A stretch of DNA of 64,000 nt from Haemonchus contortus (taxonomy: Eukaryota; Nematoda; Chromadorea; Rhabditida; Trichostrongylidae). The stretch spans positions 44,892,869-44,956,868 of the forward strand of contig LS997562.1 in the NCBI GenBank assembly GCA_000469685.2, given 5' to 3'. Below are positions 12,201 to 25,300 of this stretch, one piece after another; the first letter of the stretch is position 1; the number at the start of each line of letters is the position of its first letter. The position numbers were made by a program, and so were the translations under genes. Below the pieces are notes generated by a model that was not told the origin of the DNA, did not search any database, and worked only from the letters and a program-made list of their open reading frames with translations.

Positions 12201-13752
12201 TTGGTGAGGGCTTTAGAGATTTCCTTCTCTCATGAAAAGGCAATACATAGAGTAAGCAAGTGAAATCAAAAGCTAAAATTATTTCTCGCTTCTGATAGGC
12301 TATTCCGTTGACTTCACTCCATGAGATCCCTGAAGTCGGGCATGCTGGCTCGTCTAACCACGGAACTTGGGAAGTTCCTGGGATTTCAATAACTTCGACA
12401 GAGCAAACATGAGTGTTAGTGATGCAGAGCAGTTCCAATCAAATTATCGTCTTTAATTGATTGCTCAAACTCTACTATCACTTTATATTTACAATGTATG
12501 GAGCAATGGTGAATGCAGAATGTTGGCCCTTAAGTCTCTTCTCTTCTATTTTCAACAGGGGGCCGGTCTGGGTAGCCAGAATGGGGGCTTATCCGATATG
12601 GTTTCGAAGGTCAAACATCAGCAGTATTGAAGAGGCAGTTACCGTAGAGCTGCAGCTCATCAGGGGTGGGGGAGTGAATAGGAAAGGGCATACGATTTCG
12701 GAATTCAATCTCAAATCTAATGTCAAGCTTGCCATCTAACGCTTCACCTCTTTGGCTTGGATCATTGACAGCAAGTTCGATGGGTAAGAACGCTTAGCTG
12801 TAACTGCATCTTTTCACTTTAGCGAGTAGTGCTCACGGATTCATTTAACACTAAAATTATGAATGAAATTAAATGAGTGGCGTATTTCGAAACGGAATCG
12901 TCACAATTGCCGGAAGTTTCATAATTTCTAATGAGAAATTCTTCAATTTTTTTCTCTCTTACCAACTTCGTTTGCATTGCAGAAGGTGCTTATTCAACTC
13001 TGTTGAGAGCTTTGTAATAATTAATTACGTAACTATAAAAGTGCTCTGAGGCGAACGTAATTTCAGTGCTTCATCCGGTCGGACAGCTTGCCTCGGCCTG
13101 TGGCCCTCCTCTCATTAGACCATCTGGTGTTTGTCGACCAATGCACGAATTTCCCGCAACGATCGCATAAATGTTGGGTTGCAACAGTCTCCCTCTGAAG
13201 TCTGCTTATTTCTTTCAGAGGTCCCTTTCGCGTACAGATTCCCCACTTAAAATCATAGAAAGTTGGAGCGGGGGGGCCGTGCATCCACCCTGTATTTGAT
13301 TTTGATAAACTTTCTCCGATTTTTTCAAAATCTCAGCTTTAATTCCTGATTTCAAGCGTTGATCCATGGAGATAAAATCATTCTGCTGAGGTTTTTGGTT
13401 CCATTTTCTGTATTTTAGTTTTTCCCCTTCCTGAACAATAGTCTCGTTTTTGCTCTGCTAGAAAAGGGACAATACCTCTATAGTGAGGTTGGAATTTTCG
13501 AACTGAAGGAATTTAGGCTTTTATTCTCGTCGTTTCTTCCCTCTAGTTCTGAACTAGCTCAATCTCAATCCCGAATAACAAAAGGTAGGACCCCTGAGGA
13601 CTGGTGCGGATCCCCTAAGTCTTCTAGTTGAATACATTAAGATGGAAGTAGTGATGAAGCCTCTATTGTTTAATTCCTATGCGCAAAGTGTACGTTCAGG
13701 CAGAGCAGTGTTTTAAGGCAAATTATCCTGCGAAGTGAATAAATTATGAACT
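9293..13752. other. intergenic, no gene resolved
   Basis: Upstream flank of the GST gene. Open frames near 9866-10126, 10545-10865 (+) and 10824-11144 (-) lack motifs and matching splice sites. A minus-strand TATAAAAAG lies at 11923-11931 in a GC-rich stretch (11.88-12.06 kb), followed by only a short open frame. A minus-strand frame near 13063-13284 ends in a Cys- and Arg-rich stretch (HLCDRCGKFVHW) that I cannot assign. Confidence 0.4.
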
Positions 13753-14073
13753 CTAGTAATTGCTCAAAGGATGTGGACTGTCTAAAAGTGACTGAAGGGA
13801 CATAAATGTACCAGATAATGTCGGTGGCGTGAAAGGGCCGCCATCGGACTCATAAGGTCGCGCATGATGTTTGGTCTGTTCCTCTTGCTTCTGCTGCTGT
13901 TCCTTCCTCTTTGTAAACGATAAAGGGAATTCGAAGAGCACGGATCCGAATTTGTTGTGTCGTTGGCCTATATTGCAGCTAACACACTCCCAGTGGTTTC
14001 GTGATCTCGGACCGGTACATGGCGAAACCCACTTCCATACCTTCTTGCCACACAAGTTATCGAGTGGGCACAT
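13753..14073 (-). CDS. unassigned 106-aa open frame, Cys/Trp-rich then Gln/Glu/Lys-rich
   Basis: Open from ATG at 14073. The first third carries CPLDNLC and NHWECVSCNIGQRH, suggestive of a small metal-binding motif. The middle is very polar (KRKEQQQKQEEQTKHH). The composition looks protein-like, but no family is recognised. A GTATGG within it could serve as a donor, so the true exon may be shorter. Confidence 0.22.
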   Translation of the reverse strand: MCPLDNLCGKKVWKWVSPCTGPRSRNHWECVSCNIGQRHNKFGSVLFEFPLSFTKRKEQQQKQEEQTKHHARPYESDGGPFTPPTLSGTFMSLQSLLDSPHPLSNY

Positions 14074-14495
14074 ACACTTTTGAACTTACTTGTGAACAAT
14101 AATCGAGATGCACATATCGATCATTTGTCGAAGGATCAGCCGATGGGACGAACTATCTCAGACAGGCGGCAGTCGACTCATCCTTTTTGTTTTTCATCTT
14201 TTCTCATCCTCTCCGTCATTTTTTGGCCTACGTGCATAATCGAGTCGTTCCAACGGGTTATTGCTCTGTTTTGGAAAAATAGCATGTCATTCAGTATCTA
14301 CGTTATCGCTGGGTGAAGGTGCAAGACCAGAATGTGGAACCTTCCGTGCGAGCACCTCTTTCTTTCTGTTCGGCATCGATTTAACTCCATACTTCCTGAT
14401 GTGAAATGGCAGATTCGCCGTTGTTGGAGCTCTATCTTTACTTATGCGATGTGCAGTCACGGTTGTGGGTTCAGCTCCCACTACTGCTCAACTGC

Positions 14496-17400
14496 TGATT
14501 AGATATCGAGCTGTTGCAACATACGACTAGGATCTTATTTTGAGGGACAGATTTCATTAGCTTCCCGGATTCTTTGTTTAAGGCAGAGGTCTACAGTAGA
14601 CCTCTGAAGGAGATCATTTTGCTAGATAGAGCATAATTATATCATATATTACTACCTCGAAATCAAGTATAAATTGCCGCTTTCGACCTGAACTCATATT
14701 TGCATAAATCTGACTGGCATCTTCAGTCAATATCAAATTGCAAAAGTCAAAAAATAAGCACGTGGTCGATCATGAAACAAAATATTTGTCAGCTCGATAT
14801 CAATATTTGTTGAGTATCTGCTTCCCCATTATTTTGTGCTCATTTCTGGTTTTGGTGCTGAATTCTACTACCCCATTACGTGTACCTACTATTTCACGAA
14901 CGTAATAGGTCTGTGACCCTATAAGCTCACAGCCTCAGTAATCCTTGTGGCTTTACGTGCGGGTCAAATTACCTTACCAGCCCTATCCCGCGGCCTCAAC
15001 CCGCCCCCTCGCGCTCCTTCTCCTAAATGGGGATCATTTTCCGTGTCCTACGTAGCGCACGTCATATTGATTTCAAGCCTCTAATCGTGCCCATCTGTCC
15101 TATTCTAATGTTCTCCTCGCGTCGTCGCCATCATCACATCATCGTCGTCGTCACGGTCAGCCGAATCTCGTCTTAATCTGCATCCCTCCAGCCAGCTGAC
15201 CCCGCCCTGTCTCTACTCATAGCCATCCACTTCACCGACGATGATTAAGTCCATTGACCTCATCGTTCTCAGTTAGCGTCGTGCCGAGGTCGTGATCCAA
15301 TTTTGTAGATCTTCTTTCGGCATCTGCTCAGTCAATTTTCATTATTATTCTTCGTCCTTATGGCTCTTTGTGTTAGCGCAGTGGTGATTTTTTTTGGGAC
15401 CGATCAAGTCTTCTCATCAGAGACATCATCAGAATGTTCTCTTTTCATCGTTTTCTCTTTGCAATGATATCTGCAATCATCACAGCACCGTTGGGCTTTT
15501 GATTAACAAGTTAGCCATTTCTTCATACTTGAACGACTCTGAGTAGTTTAGGCCTGCGTCGCCTGACATCTGCGCGTGTTACTTGGGTGTGCTGGTGGCT
15601 TCACTTCTCGTCATCATCGATCGAACGTCTTTTTATCAATTCGGGTCAAATAGCAACTTTCCAACTACTTGGCTAAGTTGTAAACCTTAATCCGTTTGGC
15701 TGCAAAGTGATCCTTGCACAGGGACCCTTTGGAACTTTCACGAATAGTGTGTAATTCGGTAGCAGCTGTACTATGGGACAAGTTGTTAGTTGTGATCCTC
15801 CAAGATCTTTCCCATACCACGCTCGACGCTGCGCTCCAACTTCACCCATCCCTTGGTTCAATTATTTTTGGGTTTTGAAAAGAAGTTTGCCCATGACGTG
15901 CAGCTGGAAAGTGTAATGCAAAATAATTAAGTTTTTGTACTTGTTCGGAAATTTCTTCCCTGAGTTCGCTAGGTGCATCGATTCTCCGTTCATTCACGAT
16001 GTATGACTGAATTTCGGAATTGAATGTAACCCCCTCAAGCTAGTAGTCGAGGAACAACAGTATTCTTTCGACTTTTTGACTGAAAGGTAGTTGGATCAGG
16101 GAGCCTTAACAACTGATCCCTGCAGGAAGTTTTCGCCCCGACAATCCCAAATCGACCGGGGCTCTGCTGTGTGCATTTCACGAGTGCCCAGCAATTTTTG
16201 CGTCCAGTCATGTTTTATTACTACAACATCGAGATCGCCAGCTGCACTATCTGTCCGTCGTGCCGTGCGTAGCAATAGTAGTGGGCTGATCGACGATGCT
16301 TTACATAAACAGCCTCTCGGCCCCTCCCCTCCTATCACCGTCTGTCGCGTCCGTAGTTGTCCGCTTCCCAGCACACGTAAATAACTTAATGAGTTGTCAG
16401 AAAGCCCTTCACGAATAATAACCGTAGAGCCAATTATGTTCCATGTCCACAAGAACCATCAAATTACTTTGACTCCTTAAAATGACGAATCGTTTCACGC
16501 TACTTCTTTGAGAAGTTCCCCTCAGAGAACAGATATATTCTATATGCAGTCGATGAAACCTCTTTCAAGTCAGTGTTTTGAATGTTTCGTAAAGTTGTTG
16601 CAATTGCTTCCACTCAACCTCTGGCTGAGTCATTAGCTCTATCGGCTTGGAAAGCACTATGTATGCATACATTCGATTCAAGATTTGTGGAATTGACATA
16701 CACACAAAGACTAAGTAGGCTTATATTTAGCTTTTTTAACAATAAATTAACAAGTCCCTTGAAAGAATAAATCATTGTCCTGCTTCAGAAAGGTCCCCAT
16801 CAAGTTCCCGGTTCTGGAGCTGTGGATCACCCAGACATGATCTAATCTTACGGATGTGCAGTCTAAAATCTCCATAGTTTCTTTTGCACTACAATCATTG
16901 AACTTGTAGTGTTCTTATGACATTAGAGATATGTGAATTCAGCAAGTTGCTTTTTCATAGAGTCAGGCTCTGTCAGCCTTTCCGAATCGTCTCACTGGTA
17001 ATCCTTCGCTGAGCCCACTGAAATTCTCCCTAGAAAGAGTTTTTTACTTCGACAACAAATCAGTGCTGCCACATGCTGCCACGGGACCTGTTTACTGACC
17101 TGAACTTTTCCTCTAGCTCTCGTTTTTTTGCGCTTGCATTTGTTAAACTCAGTTTTCAGACGTCGCACTTTGTCTTGATTTTAGTAAACTTTACTTCCCT
17201 TCTATCAGTTCGACTTTATGAGTTTTAGAGATCCTTCCAGTCGTACCTCTAGACCTTTGAAGATTGCTTCGTTCTCATAATAAGCATAGCAATCTAAAGC
17301 CCGACATTGATCCGCTCCTTTCGGAACGCGCGTCGTATCGTTCAACTCCCACAGCAGAAAAAAACGTCTAGCAGCGTACGCACTTCGGCGACAACACCTT

Positions 17401-17835
17401 GCAGGTGGCCATTGAGCGGCATAATCCAGCTTTTTATATTCTTGATGAAATCCATATTTTTTAACAATCATGGGCACGAGTGACTCAGAAAGGATACCAG
17501 ACTCGGTGTACCAGCAAGGAATTCGGTCCAGTTCTCAACGCGGGCCAAAATGGGCGTGTAGACCCTCTTTCTTCCCACTACCCGTCATATTTATGAGAAG
17601 TCAAAGCTAAGGAGGCGAATTCATTAAAAAAAGGTCATTAACAATTCCAACTATTCCTAGTAATTGTGCACGCATAGAGAATAAAGTCTGCGTTGATCAT
17701 TCCTTTTTTGGGATTCCTCTCCATATGTGGCGTGAGTAACAAACGAGCTGAATGCGTACGTGCCTACACAATGAGTTGCTGTGGCAAGTTGATCTACAGC
17801 TCAGTTGCTTTAACCTTCAGACGGCGTCGTGAACC
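14496..17835. other. non-coding, contains a GC-rich island at about 14.93-15.32 kb
   Basis: The island stands out from the AT-rich background: CGCGGCCTCAACCCGCCCCC, CCCCGCCCTG and a run of CATCATC/CGTCGTCGTC near 15124-15160. It has no long open frame, so a regulatory or promoter-type sequence is possible. A second GC-rich patch at 16.13-16.38 kb is open on both strands without a recognisable product. Confidence 0.3.
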
Positions 17836-17950
17836 AATTAATCGACCCTGGAGGGATGGAAGGCTTGGTTGGGCTCGATTAGCATCGATTCGGGATCGAT
17901 CCCAGACCGTGTGTGTGTCTTGGTGCTCCCCAAGCCCCTATACCACCTCC
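17836..17950 (-). repeat. tRNA-derived SINE-like repeat, copy C
   Basis: Carries the shared GGATGGAAGGCTTGGTTGG tail and, on the minus strand, the B-box-like GGGATCGATCCCG preceded by TGGTATAGGGGCTTGGGG. It matches copy A in order and spacing. Confidence 0.5.
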
Positions 17951-20900
17951 GCTCTCAAAGCTATACAAATGTTTGTATACAGTAACTGTGTCGTTATGTA
18001 TAAATGAAGTATGGAGGGCGTGGGCGTTGTATAAGAGTGGGCTAGGTGCCACTCGAAAGTTGAACAATTTTCACCGTTTGTGTTTTCTAGTTTTACCCAT
18101 TCCGAGCCCATTTATTTACTCTATTCATATAGGCCATTTAATGGTCTAAATTTTCTCAATCTCAAAATTTTCGAAGCTCGGGAACAGTTGGTTCTTTTAT
18201 TGCTTCTGTACTCAATCAACCTAATTCTATTGTAGTTTTTGCAACGGACGCTCTTCATAATTATTCATGAAGTAGCTAGTAATCATATTCCTGAGCATTC
18301 CCTTCCGCAAATTAATGGGTATCCGGTTCATCTTCCGTTCTCCCAACGTCGTTGGTCTGCGACTAACGACTGCTTTCCTGTACCGTCACCGCAATTATTC
18401 GTCAGAGGAGAGGCGAAGATCGAAAAATTGCACTTCCTCCTTTTAAGCGTCTGGTGAAAGTATGTCAGGTATCGTGTCGGAAGCTCAAACGTTATATCAT
18501 CCTATGAGCCTTTCCCAATCATTACGGTATGCGCCACAGAAGTATTAGAAACACAGGATTGGGAAAGTCTCTTGTTATTTCGTTCAGGACCAGTTGTCGA
18601 TGTTAACACCCGATGGACTAAACGGTAGGATTCCTGCAGTCATTCAGACGAGTAATGAAACCTTCATCTTCAAGATGTGCTGTGAAATTTCAAAATTCAT
18701 GCTCTAGAAATCTAGGCAATCGTAAAATGCAGCTTAAAGAGGCTGGCTATTTCCTGAGATTTTTACATTGGATGTTGTATAGATAGCTTGGGGTAGATGC
18801 AGAGCTGTTCACACTTTTAGCAAGCGCCGTCCATCTGATGGCATGTCATTTCGCAGCAAGTAGCCAGCTTCATTATCCATTATGATGTCCCCAGGATAGC
18901 TGCGGTTATCCGCCGATCCTGTTTAGAATTCACTTCTCATTATGGTCGCTTCGCTCTCCAACGGTTTATGAGAGTCCCCTGTCCATCTAATGTTCAACCT
19001 TCTCCCGTGTTCTAAGTGGTGCCGACCGGAAGCAATAAATAAGCGCAGGGTGCAATGAGAGTGTCGTTTAATCACTGATGAATGGCGAAGACGTTGCAGC
19101 CAACGTAGCGAAACCATCTCGTTTTTAGTTTTACACGGTTGGCTACTGATGCTCTTACTGATAGTCATGATAGCATCTCGATCACAGGGGCGGTGTTTTG
19201 ATCGATCTTTGCAGTTTACTGGTTTTTCCGTTTTGCAACTCATTCAATAGCAGTGACTTAGGCCGACCCCCCCCCGCTAGTATTCGCGGTCACCTGGAGT
19301 GGTTTTAAATTCTGCAAACTTGGAACACTTCTTTCTGACAGATTCCTTCACAAACATTTCGGACGATCTGATACCTCTACGTGATGTCGATCTGTGGCGG
19401 TCGCTTGATAATGAAGAATAGCTTAAATTTTGTAGTGGGCAGGGAGGCAGTTTTCACAGTCTTCAGGTTTATTCCTCGTTTACCCTTGTTTTATTGCTCA
19501 TCAGTAATTCGTACATTTTATAAGTGTGTCTGTATCCTGGAATCCGCAACCTACATATTACAGCTCACTCCCACTTGTTCAAGTCACTGCAGTCGCATTA
19601 CACGTGCCGCATCTCGTAGAGTATTGAACGATGTTTTTCTGTGAGTAGTTACACATCTGTCAATGGGAATAAGTCAATGTCAGCCTTAAGGAAGGATATT
19701 TGATCCCGGATCTGCTCAAAAGACAGCTGCAGCTGTTTTCGGGCACACCGACGTAGGCAATTTCGTTCATCGCGAATCCAATTTGCATAGAGCCGCTATT
19801 CATTAGACCGGTAGGGCTGCCGGATGTAGCTGTCAGCTAAATTTTATGTTTGTACACCCGTTCGAATCAAGGTGTTTTACCTCGATTATAGTGGCCGAAC
19901 TCGTCGCTAGATATTTTTTCACAGGAATTCTGCAAAGGTATGAGCTTTGTGGCGTAGAGTTGTTGTAAGCGAGCCTGATGATGACCTGATGATGCATTTA
20001 AGTAGCGACCATGGATTTTCTTTTTCCAACCAAGCTGCCTACAGACCATGCCTTAAAAACTTACGGCTATTATGAGCAAACGCGGTACCCTTCATTGATT
20101 ATTTCTGACGGGTTTTCTTTGAATATTCATCAATTGCTCGTTGTACAGAATAATCCAAGTTCCGTTTTTGGCCTGTTTCAGTTTCGCCAATATGAGTAAT
20201 ATCGGTAGCTGAGAAAGTTGCTGATTCAGGCTCTGTTTCTTTCTGAGTTCTGCCTCTGTAATTAGACAAGCCACCTGAGCATACACCTTTTTGAACCCTG
20301 TATCCTTTCATGTCGACCCGGCTAAGGATTGCAATAGATATGCCATTCTCTAAGGTAAATTTTTCGGAATCCTAATTTCTATTTTCCACCTGTGGTTGGT
20401 TTCATCCACCTATTTTTCGTATGCACTGTAGACACTGTCCGGGCCTCGACCTTTCGTTCTCCGTTTTCGCATCTTCGGATTGTTGCACATATTGAAAATG
20501 ACATCTCGGTAAATCTTAGTTGTTGGACCTCAATGTGGCCTAAATTTGGTACGCATTTAGCTTGCAACCAAAAAGAAGCTGGCCATTCAGCGCCTCAGTC
20601 TATCCGCCACTTCTCCGATGTCTGTACATTTTTGGATGATGAGGCATAATAGTTCCTTTGCTGTGATCTATCAATATTTCTCTTACATGACGAGTAATCA
20701 GCTCTGCTTCACTTGAAGTATTTTTTGACGTGATTCTCCGCATCTTCTACTAGTCTAGTCCCTGAAGAAGGTTCTAAGTGTCACTGCAACTTGATTTCAA
20801 GTACACAACCCCTTTCGCAGATTTCGCTCGGGTACAACCCGAACCATAGTTCAGGTGGCCCTCCCCAAAATTGATCTCTGTGTGATTGATTTGATGTCTG

Positions 20901-21270
20901 AATAAATATTCACTAGAACTTCTGAAATCGAGTGAAAGGCGTATTGTCGAAATGCTTTTGTTGAACGATTGCTCTATGTAGGGCGTCACAGAGGACCCTG
21001 AAAGGGTTTGGTATCGCCGCATGAAACGCAAAATACCCTGCACTCCGTTATTTGTTCGCTGTCATGGGGCAAATATAATTGCATAGATGAATCCTTGGAT
21101 GAGGATCTCTAATTAGTACGCGGACTGGCATTATGGGAACCGAGATGGCTAGTTCAGCATGCGAGTTCTCCCACTGCATGCACATTCTCATTCTCAAGAC
21201 TTTGGCTATCCCTTTTCATGCGAAAAGCCTCATCAGCCAGTCATCGTATTATGCATTTGCAGCTCCATTG
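17951..21270. other. unresolved, no gene called
   Basis: Several short frames on both strands, for example 18923-19243 (-), lack splice support. A run of nine C bases lies at 19267-19275. A minus-strand frame near 20.6-20.75 kb begins MRRITSKNTSSEAEL and has a possible GTAAGA donor, but no second exon could be found. Confidence 0.3.
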
Positions 21271-21576
21271 CTAGATAACATGGATGGCTTCGTTACCACT
21301 TCGTTCTCCAAGTTCGCGGCTTGCGATGCATGTTCTCATCAAGGTCGGTACGGAGTTGGAGGCGTAATTAGCAGCTGTTGCAACGACGACGAAGGCTGGC
21401 CCAGCGACTCGCACAAAACAGGAGCACATCGATCGCCATACTGAGAGCATCTTGACAGTGGTGCGGTACTCGTCCCACAACAGTTCGAGAAATGCTCTTT
21501 CTCCGCCTCCCAGGACTCCATTCTGGAAGATTGTCTTCATCCTTCTTACAGTCTGATGGCTATGGTTCTGACTCAT
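21271..21576 (-). CDS. possible small single-exon gene, 101 aa, unassigned
   Basis: ATG at 21576 to a stop at 21271, with higher GC and more C/G at third positions than the surroundings. A minus-strand TATAAAAAAG (21590-21599) lies just upstream. The protein has a charged N-terminal half (VLGGGERAFLELLWDEYRTT) and one hydrophobic segment (VAGPAFVVVATAA, about residues 58-70) that could span a membrane. No family recognised. The TATA box is so close to the ATG that the leader would be nearly absent, which argues against a normal gene. Confidence 0.3.
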   Translation of the reverse strand: MSQNHSHQTVRRMKTIFQNGVLGGGERAFLELLWDEYRTTVKMLSVWRSMCSCFVRVAGPAFVVVATAANYASNSVPTLMRTCIASRELGERSGNEAIHVI

Positions 21577-22104
21577 ACAACTTGGCTCACTTTTTTATAA
21601 GAATCTTAAGACTGATTCGAAAAAGACGTGATCGATAACAATCGTCGTGTATTTCTGCAGTTGTAAGGAAGTCGGTTTCAGGAGGAACTCGGAGGAAGAT
21701 TCACGATTTTATGTCAATTGAATGCTGAGTTAACTGAATTCCTTTTTCTTTTCTTTTGCACGATGTTACGACTTTATGTTGTCAGCGCTGTTTCTGCCAC
21801 TCTGCATAGACGTCCCTCTTCCAGAGCAACCTATTCGCTAATGGTGTCTTGGAGAAGTTTAGCTGCAAATAAGTTTTCCCAAGTAATAATAGACCGAATA
21901 CAAATTGGCAAAATCCTCTTGGCGAGTTTTCTTAATTATATACGGAAGAATCCTCAGAAAGGCACATTCTCCGTGATGACCCACGCGAAATTCTGGAATT
22001 GGCGGTTGATAGGGCAGCACTAACGGTTTCCTCATTTTTATATGATTGATGTTATATAAACAATGTTGTTTTCATGCATTTTATGGGAGACAAACAGCTA
22101 AATA

Positions 22105-22325
22105 ACTAACTGAACAAATAAATAAAGTTGATAATCTGAACGTGCGGGCAAAGTCTTACCATTTTCCCTGGTCATATCCTGAGATTTTCCTTTTTTTAGG
22201 TAAGTACTGTAACATATATGTTTTCCATCACCCCTTCTAGGCAAAAATTATTCGATGAATAAATAAATAAACGAATAAGTAGTCTTGACGTGTGTACGGT
22301 GGGTCCTACCATTTTTCGTCATTGA
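22105..22325. repeat. diverged tandem repeat, about 145-bp period
   Basis: AATAAATAAA followed about 40 bases on by a TCTTACCATTTTCCCTGGTCAT block recurs as AATAAATAAA with CCTACCATTTTTCGTCATT. Both halves are AT-rich and non-coding. Confidence 0.35.
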
Positions 22326-25300
22326 AGCTTTTTCAATAGTTGGTAACTGAGTCGTGCGTTACCCATTGATGGACAGCTTTCGCTAATGGTGTTGATGTCG
22401 GAAATTCGATTGACTAAAGGTTAATTCAATACTGAGACCATGTTTTTAGTGGAATTTTATGATTACTATCTACCTTTTTTGATTTTGCATGTTCACATGA
22501 TAAGATAGCACTGTTTGTCCCATCAGTGGTGCTCACTTCAACATGCATTACTCATTTGTTAGATCGAATTTCATTCCCGTCGTCTCCGTCCTCGTCACAG
22601 CAATCCAGCGATTCTTACACGATGCCCATATCCATGCTTATTTCATATCAATTGCCTACAAATGAGCTCGTTTTATGCAATGCCATGTTTTTCGCTTGGC
22701 TGCCTTTACCGAGGCTCAGCACGTCGTCATATGTTGTTGGGAAAACTAGCTTTTATTGGCCTGTGACAGGCCATGCGAGCCTGAGCTTTCCGAACAGCTG
22801 TTTTTGGGTGGCTTCGAAGACGGAAATTCAATTTCAAAGTGTCCCTTCTGCTTCCAAGCTTTCAGACGTCAAACAAGTTTAGGGTGTCGAGCTTGTTCGG
22901 TTGGCGACGTATTCAGGGACCCTTCTCCACACTGGTGGCAGATCTTGTCCTGTCTTCATGATCCCCGCTTATCGCTTCGATATCTTTAGTGTCCAGTGAC
23001 GTTTACGAGGGTCGTAATTTGCCCCTCCACGATGGCGCGACGCCCGACGCGGCGGTCAATTTCTCTCCCACCCCACTCCCTGACTCATGATAAAGGCGAT
23101 TTCCCCTACACTTCACGGTCCTTTTACGCATTGAATTGCTTTTTAATCATGGCTGCTGATTGGGATAATCTTCAAAGGAGACAGCCCTTGACCTTGTTGC
23201 AAAGAGATCGGTTTCTCGCCATCAATCTTCGCGAATGTAAAGGTTGTTTCCTTCGTTGTTATCATTTGTTCGCATTGTCCTTCAACTTGTAATCAAACTA
23301 TCTTCTTGTCGATTTTGATTCGTAGGTCTTCTGAAATGGCCTCTAAAAAGTCTTTTTGAATGTGCTTGATGTTTTGAAACGTACATAGTGGCTTGACTTA
23401 CCGATCACGGTGAGGTGGGCAGTTATGCTCCACGTTATGGGTATTCAGCTTTATCTTTTCCGGAAAAGGTAGACTGGGACAAAAATCGTTGGCGTTCCCA
23501 ATACCTTCAAAATTAGCGGTTTTTTTTACTTATATTACTTCAAGGATGCAATATATGGAAGCGAAGTGAATGCGTGTTTTTTGATGACTCTCAAATTTTT
23601 TTGTAGCCCTTCGTGATGGATTACTCCACGTTTCATAGTTTCCACTTTGTACATGGTAACAATACATGTCGCATCGATTCACCTACTGCGTTATGCCGTT
23701 TGAATTTCACATCTGATCCCATTATTTTAAGGTCAGTAATCTCCCTGACTATCTATACCCTTTCGAAAAAAGCACTGAATCTAAGCAGCTAATTCAGTTT
23801 CATACAAATGTGTACATACTAAGACAAATGTTTTTACTACAGAAAATGAAATATCTACAGATTCCAATGAAATATCTACAGCTTCCTACATAAATCCCAA
23901 TTTCATTCTACCACATTGAAGATTATTCAAATATTGCCAGCTTCTGACTGAGGATGGTTCGCTAAAGTTAAGTTTTGTTCTGGAAAACTTTGTGGGAAGA
24001 AAATTCGTATTCAGCGGTGGCGCTACGATGTTCTTTGTCCCTGGACACGCCTCATCGACAAATACGATTTCGGGAACTAATATTTGCTTCAAAGTCACGC
24101 AATACTTGTTGTACTCCTGGTGATTTGATATTTGTTTCTTCGCTGGAAAGTTCGCCAGTCTGTAGGGGAAAGTCATCGAGGGAAGGGGCTCTGGCTTTCC
24201 CTTTACACTCTTGATTCCGTGGGTCATAAGTGAAGTAGTGGCTCCTCTTGCAACTCCCCCACGTTACCATCAACAAAATTGCCTACGTTTGCCCTTTCCC
24301 CACATCCATTTGCGACACTGACGTTACAGCTAGCACTCTGAAAAGCTTGGCGGTGACCGTCATTCATTTGTTGGGTTCAGGGCATTGGTGAGACACTAAT
24401 TCTGAGGTATCTTTCGAATGTTTCGTAAAAGCTCCATTACTATCAACTAACCGCTAGCAATCGGAAACTATTACTTCTTCGTTTATTAACTCTAACGATA
24501 AATATCATAAACCTAATTCGTAATAATTGTTGTTTTGTGGAATTGATCAAAACAAAATCATCAGAAGACCGAACGCCATACCAAACAAGTAGTCGCTGTT
24601 TTTATGGTGCCCCTGCTTTGTTGTCGTCTCTGGTCGCCATTCATGGCTTTATCGGCTACCAGTTGTGCTGTTTGGCTTAGGAGGACTGGGCTTTGTTCGG
24701 CGATTTTTTCGTCAATTGCCTCTCAATTCGTTTTTGCTAGTAGTTGTCAGGAACGAATAAGACTCGTATATTCTCCCCAACCACCTGCCTATTCTTCCAC
24801 TTTTCCGTTTTCTGACGGTCGATTCCAAACTGGTCGTCAATAATCAATGCAATTTTCGCGCATCGCTGACGGTTACCAATCTTTGCGAGCGGTTTTGCAT
24901 GGATTTTCCCGTTTCAGTCACCATATTTCCGGTACCGACTATGGATAATTGGATTGGTCATTTCGTTATGGTTCAGATTGCACCAAAGTTTCCAGAAGCT
25001 TCCATTGGGCCTCCTTGAGTGGATACTACCTACGCGGATACCCACAGATATTAGGCTATCCCTTCCTTGCTATTTTGCCTTTAAACGACCTAATTGTCTA
25101 TCCATATTCGACACGTACTCGAAGCTTTCCGAATGGTAAGCCAGGCCATAAATTTATTTTTGAGCTGTTCTCGTTCCAACGGTTCACAGCCTAAGCAAAC
25201 AATGGTCTAAGGAGAATATCGACCCGGTCAACCGATTGTGATATCGTGATATGTGCATGCAAGTGAGTCCTTCAGTAGTATTTGTATGGAAATTTCCCGA

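Noticed and set aside
19074..19115. Hammerhead ribozyme (CTGATGA ... GAAAC present)
   Set aside because: The bases after CTGATGA cannot form stem II directly with those before GAAAC; only an inner ACGTT/AACGT stem exists. The similar site near 39.3 kb has CTGAAGA instead of CTGATGA.
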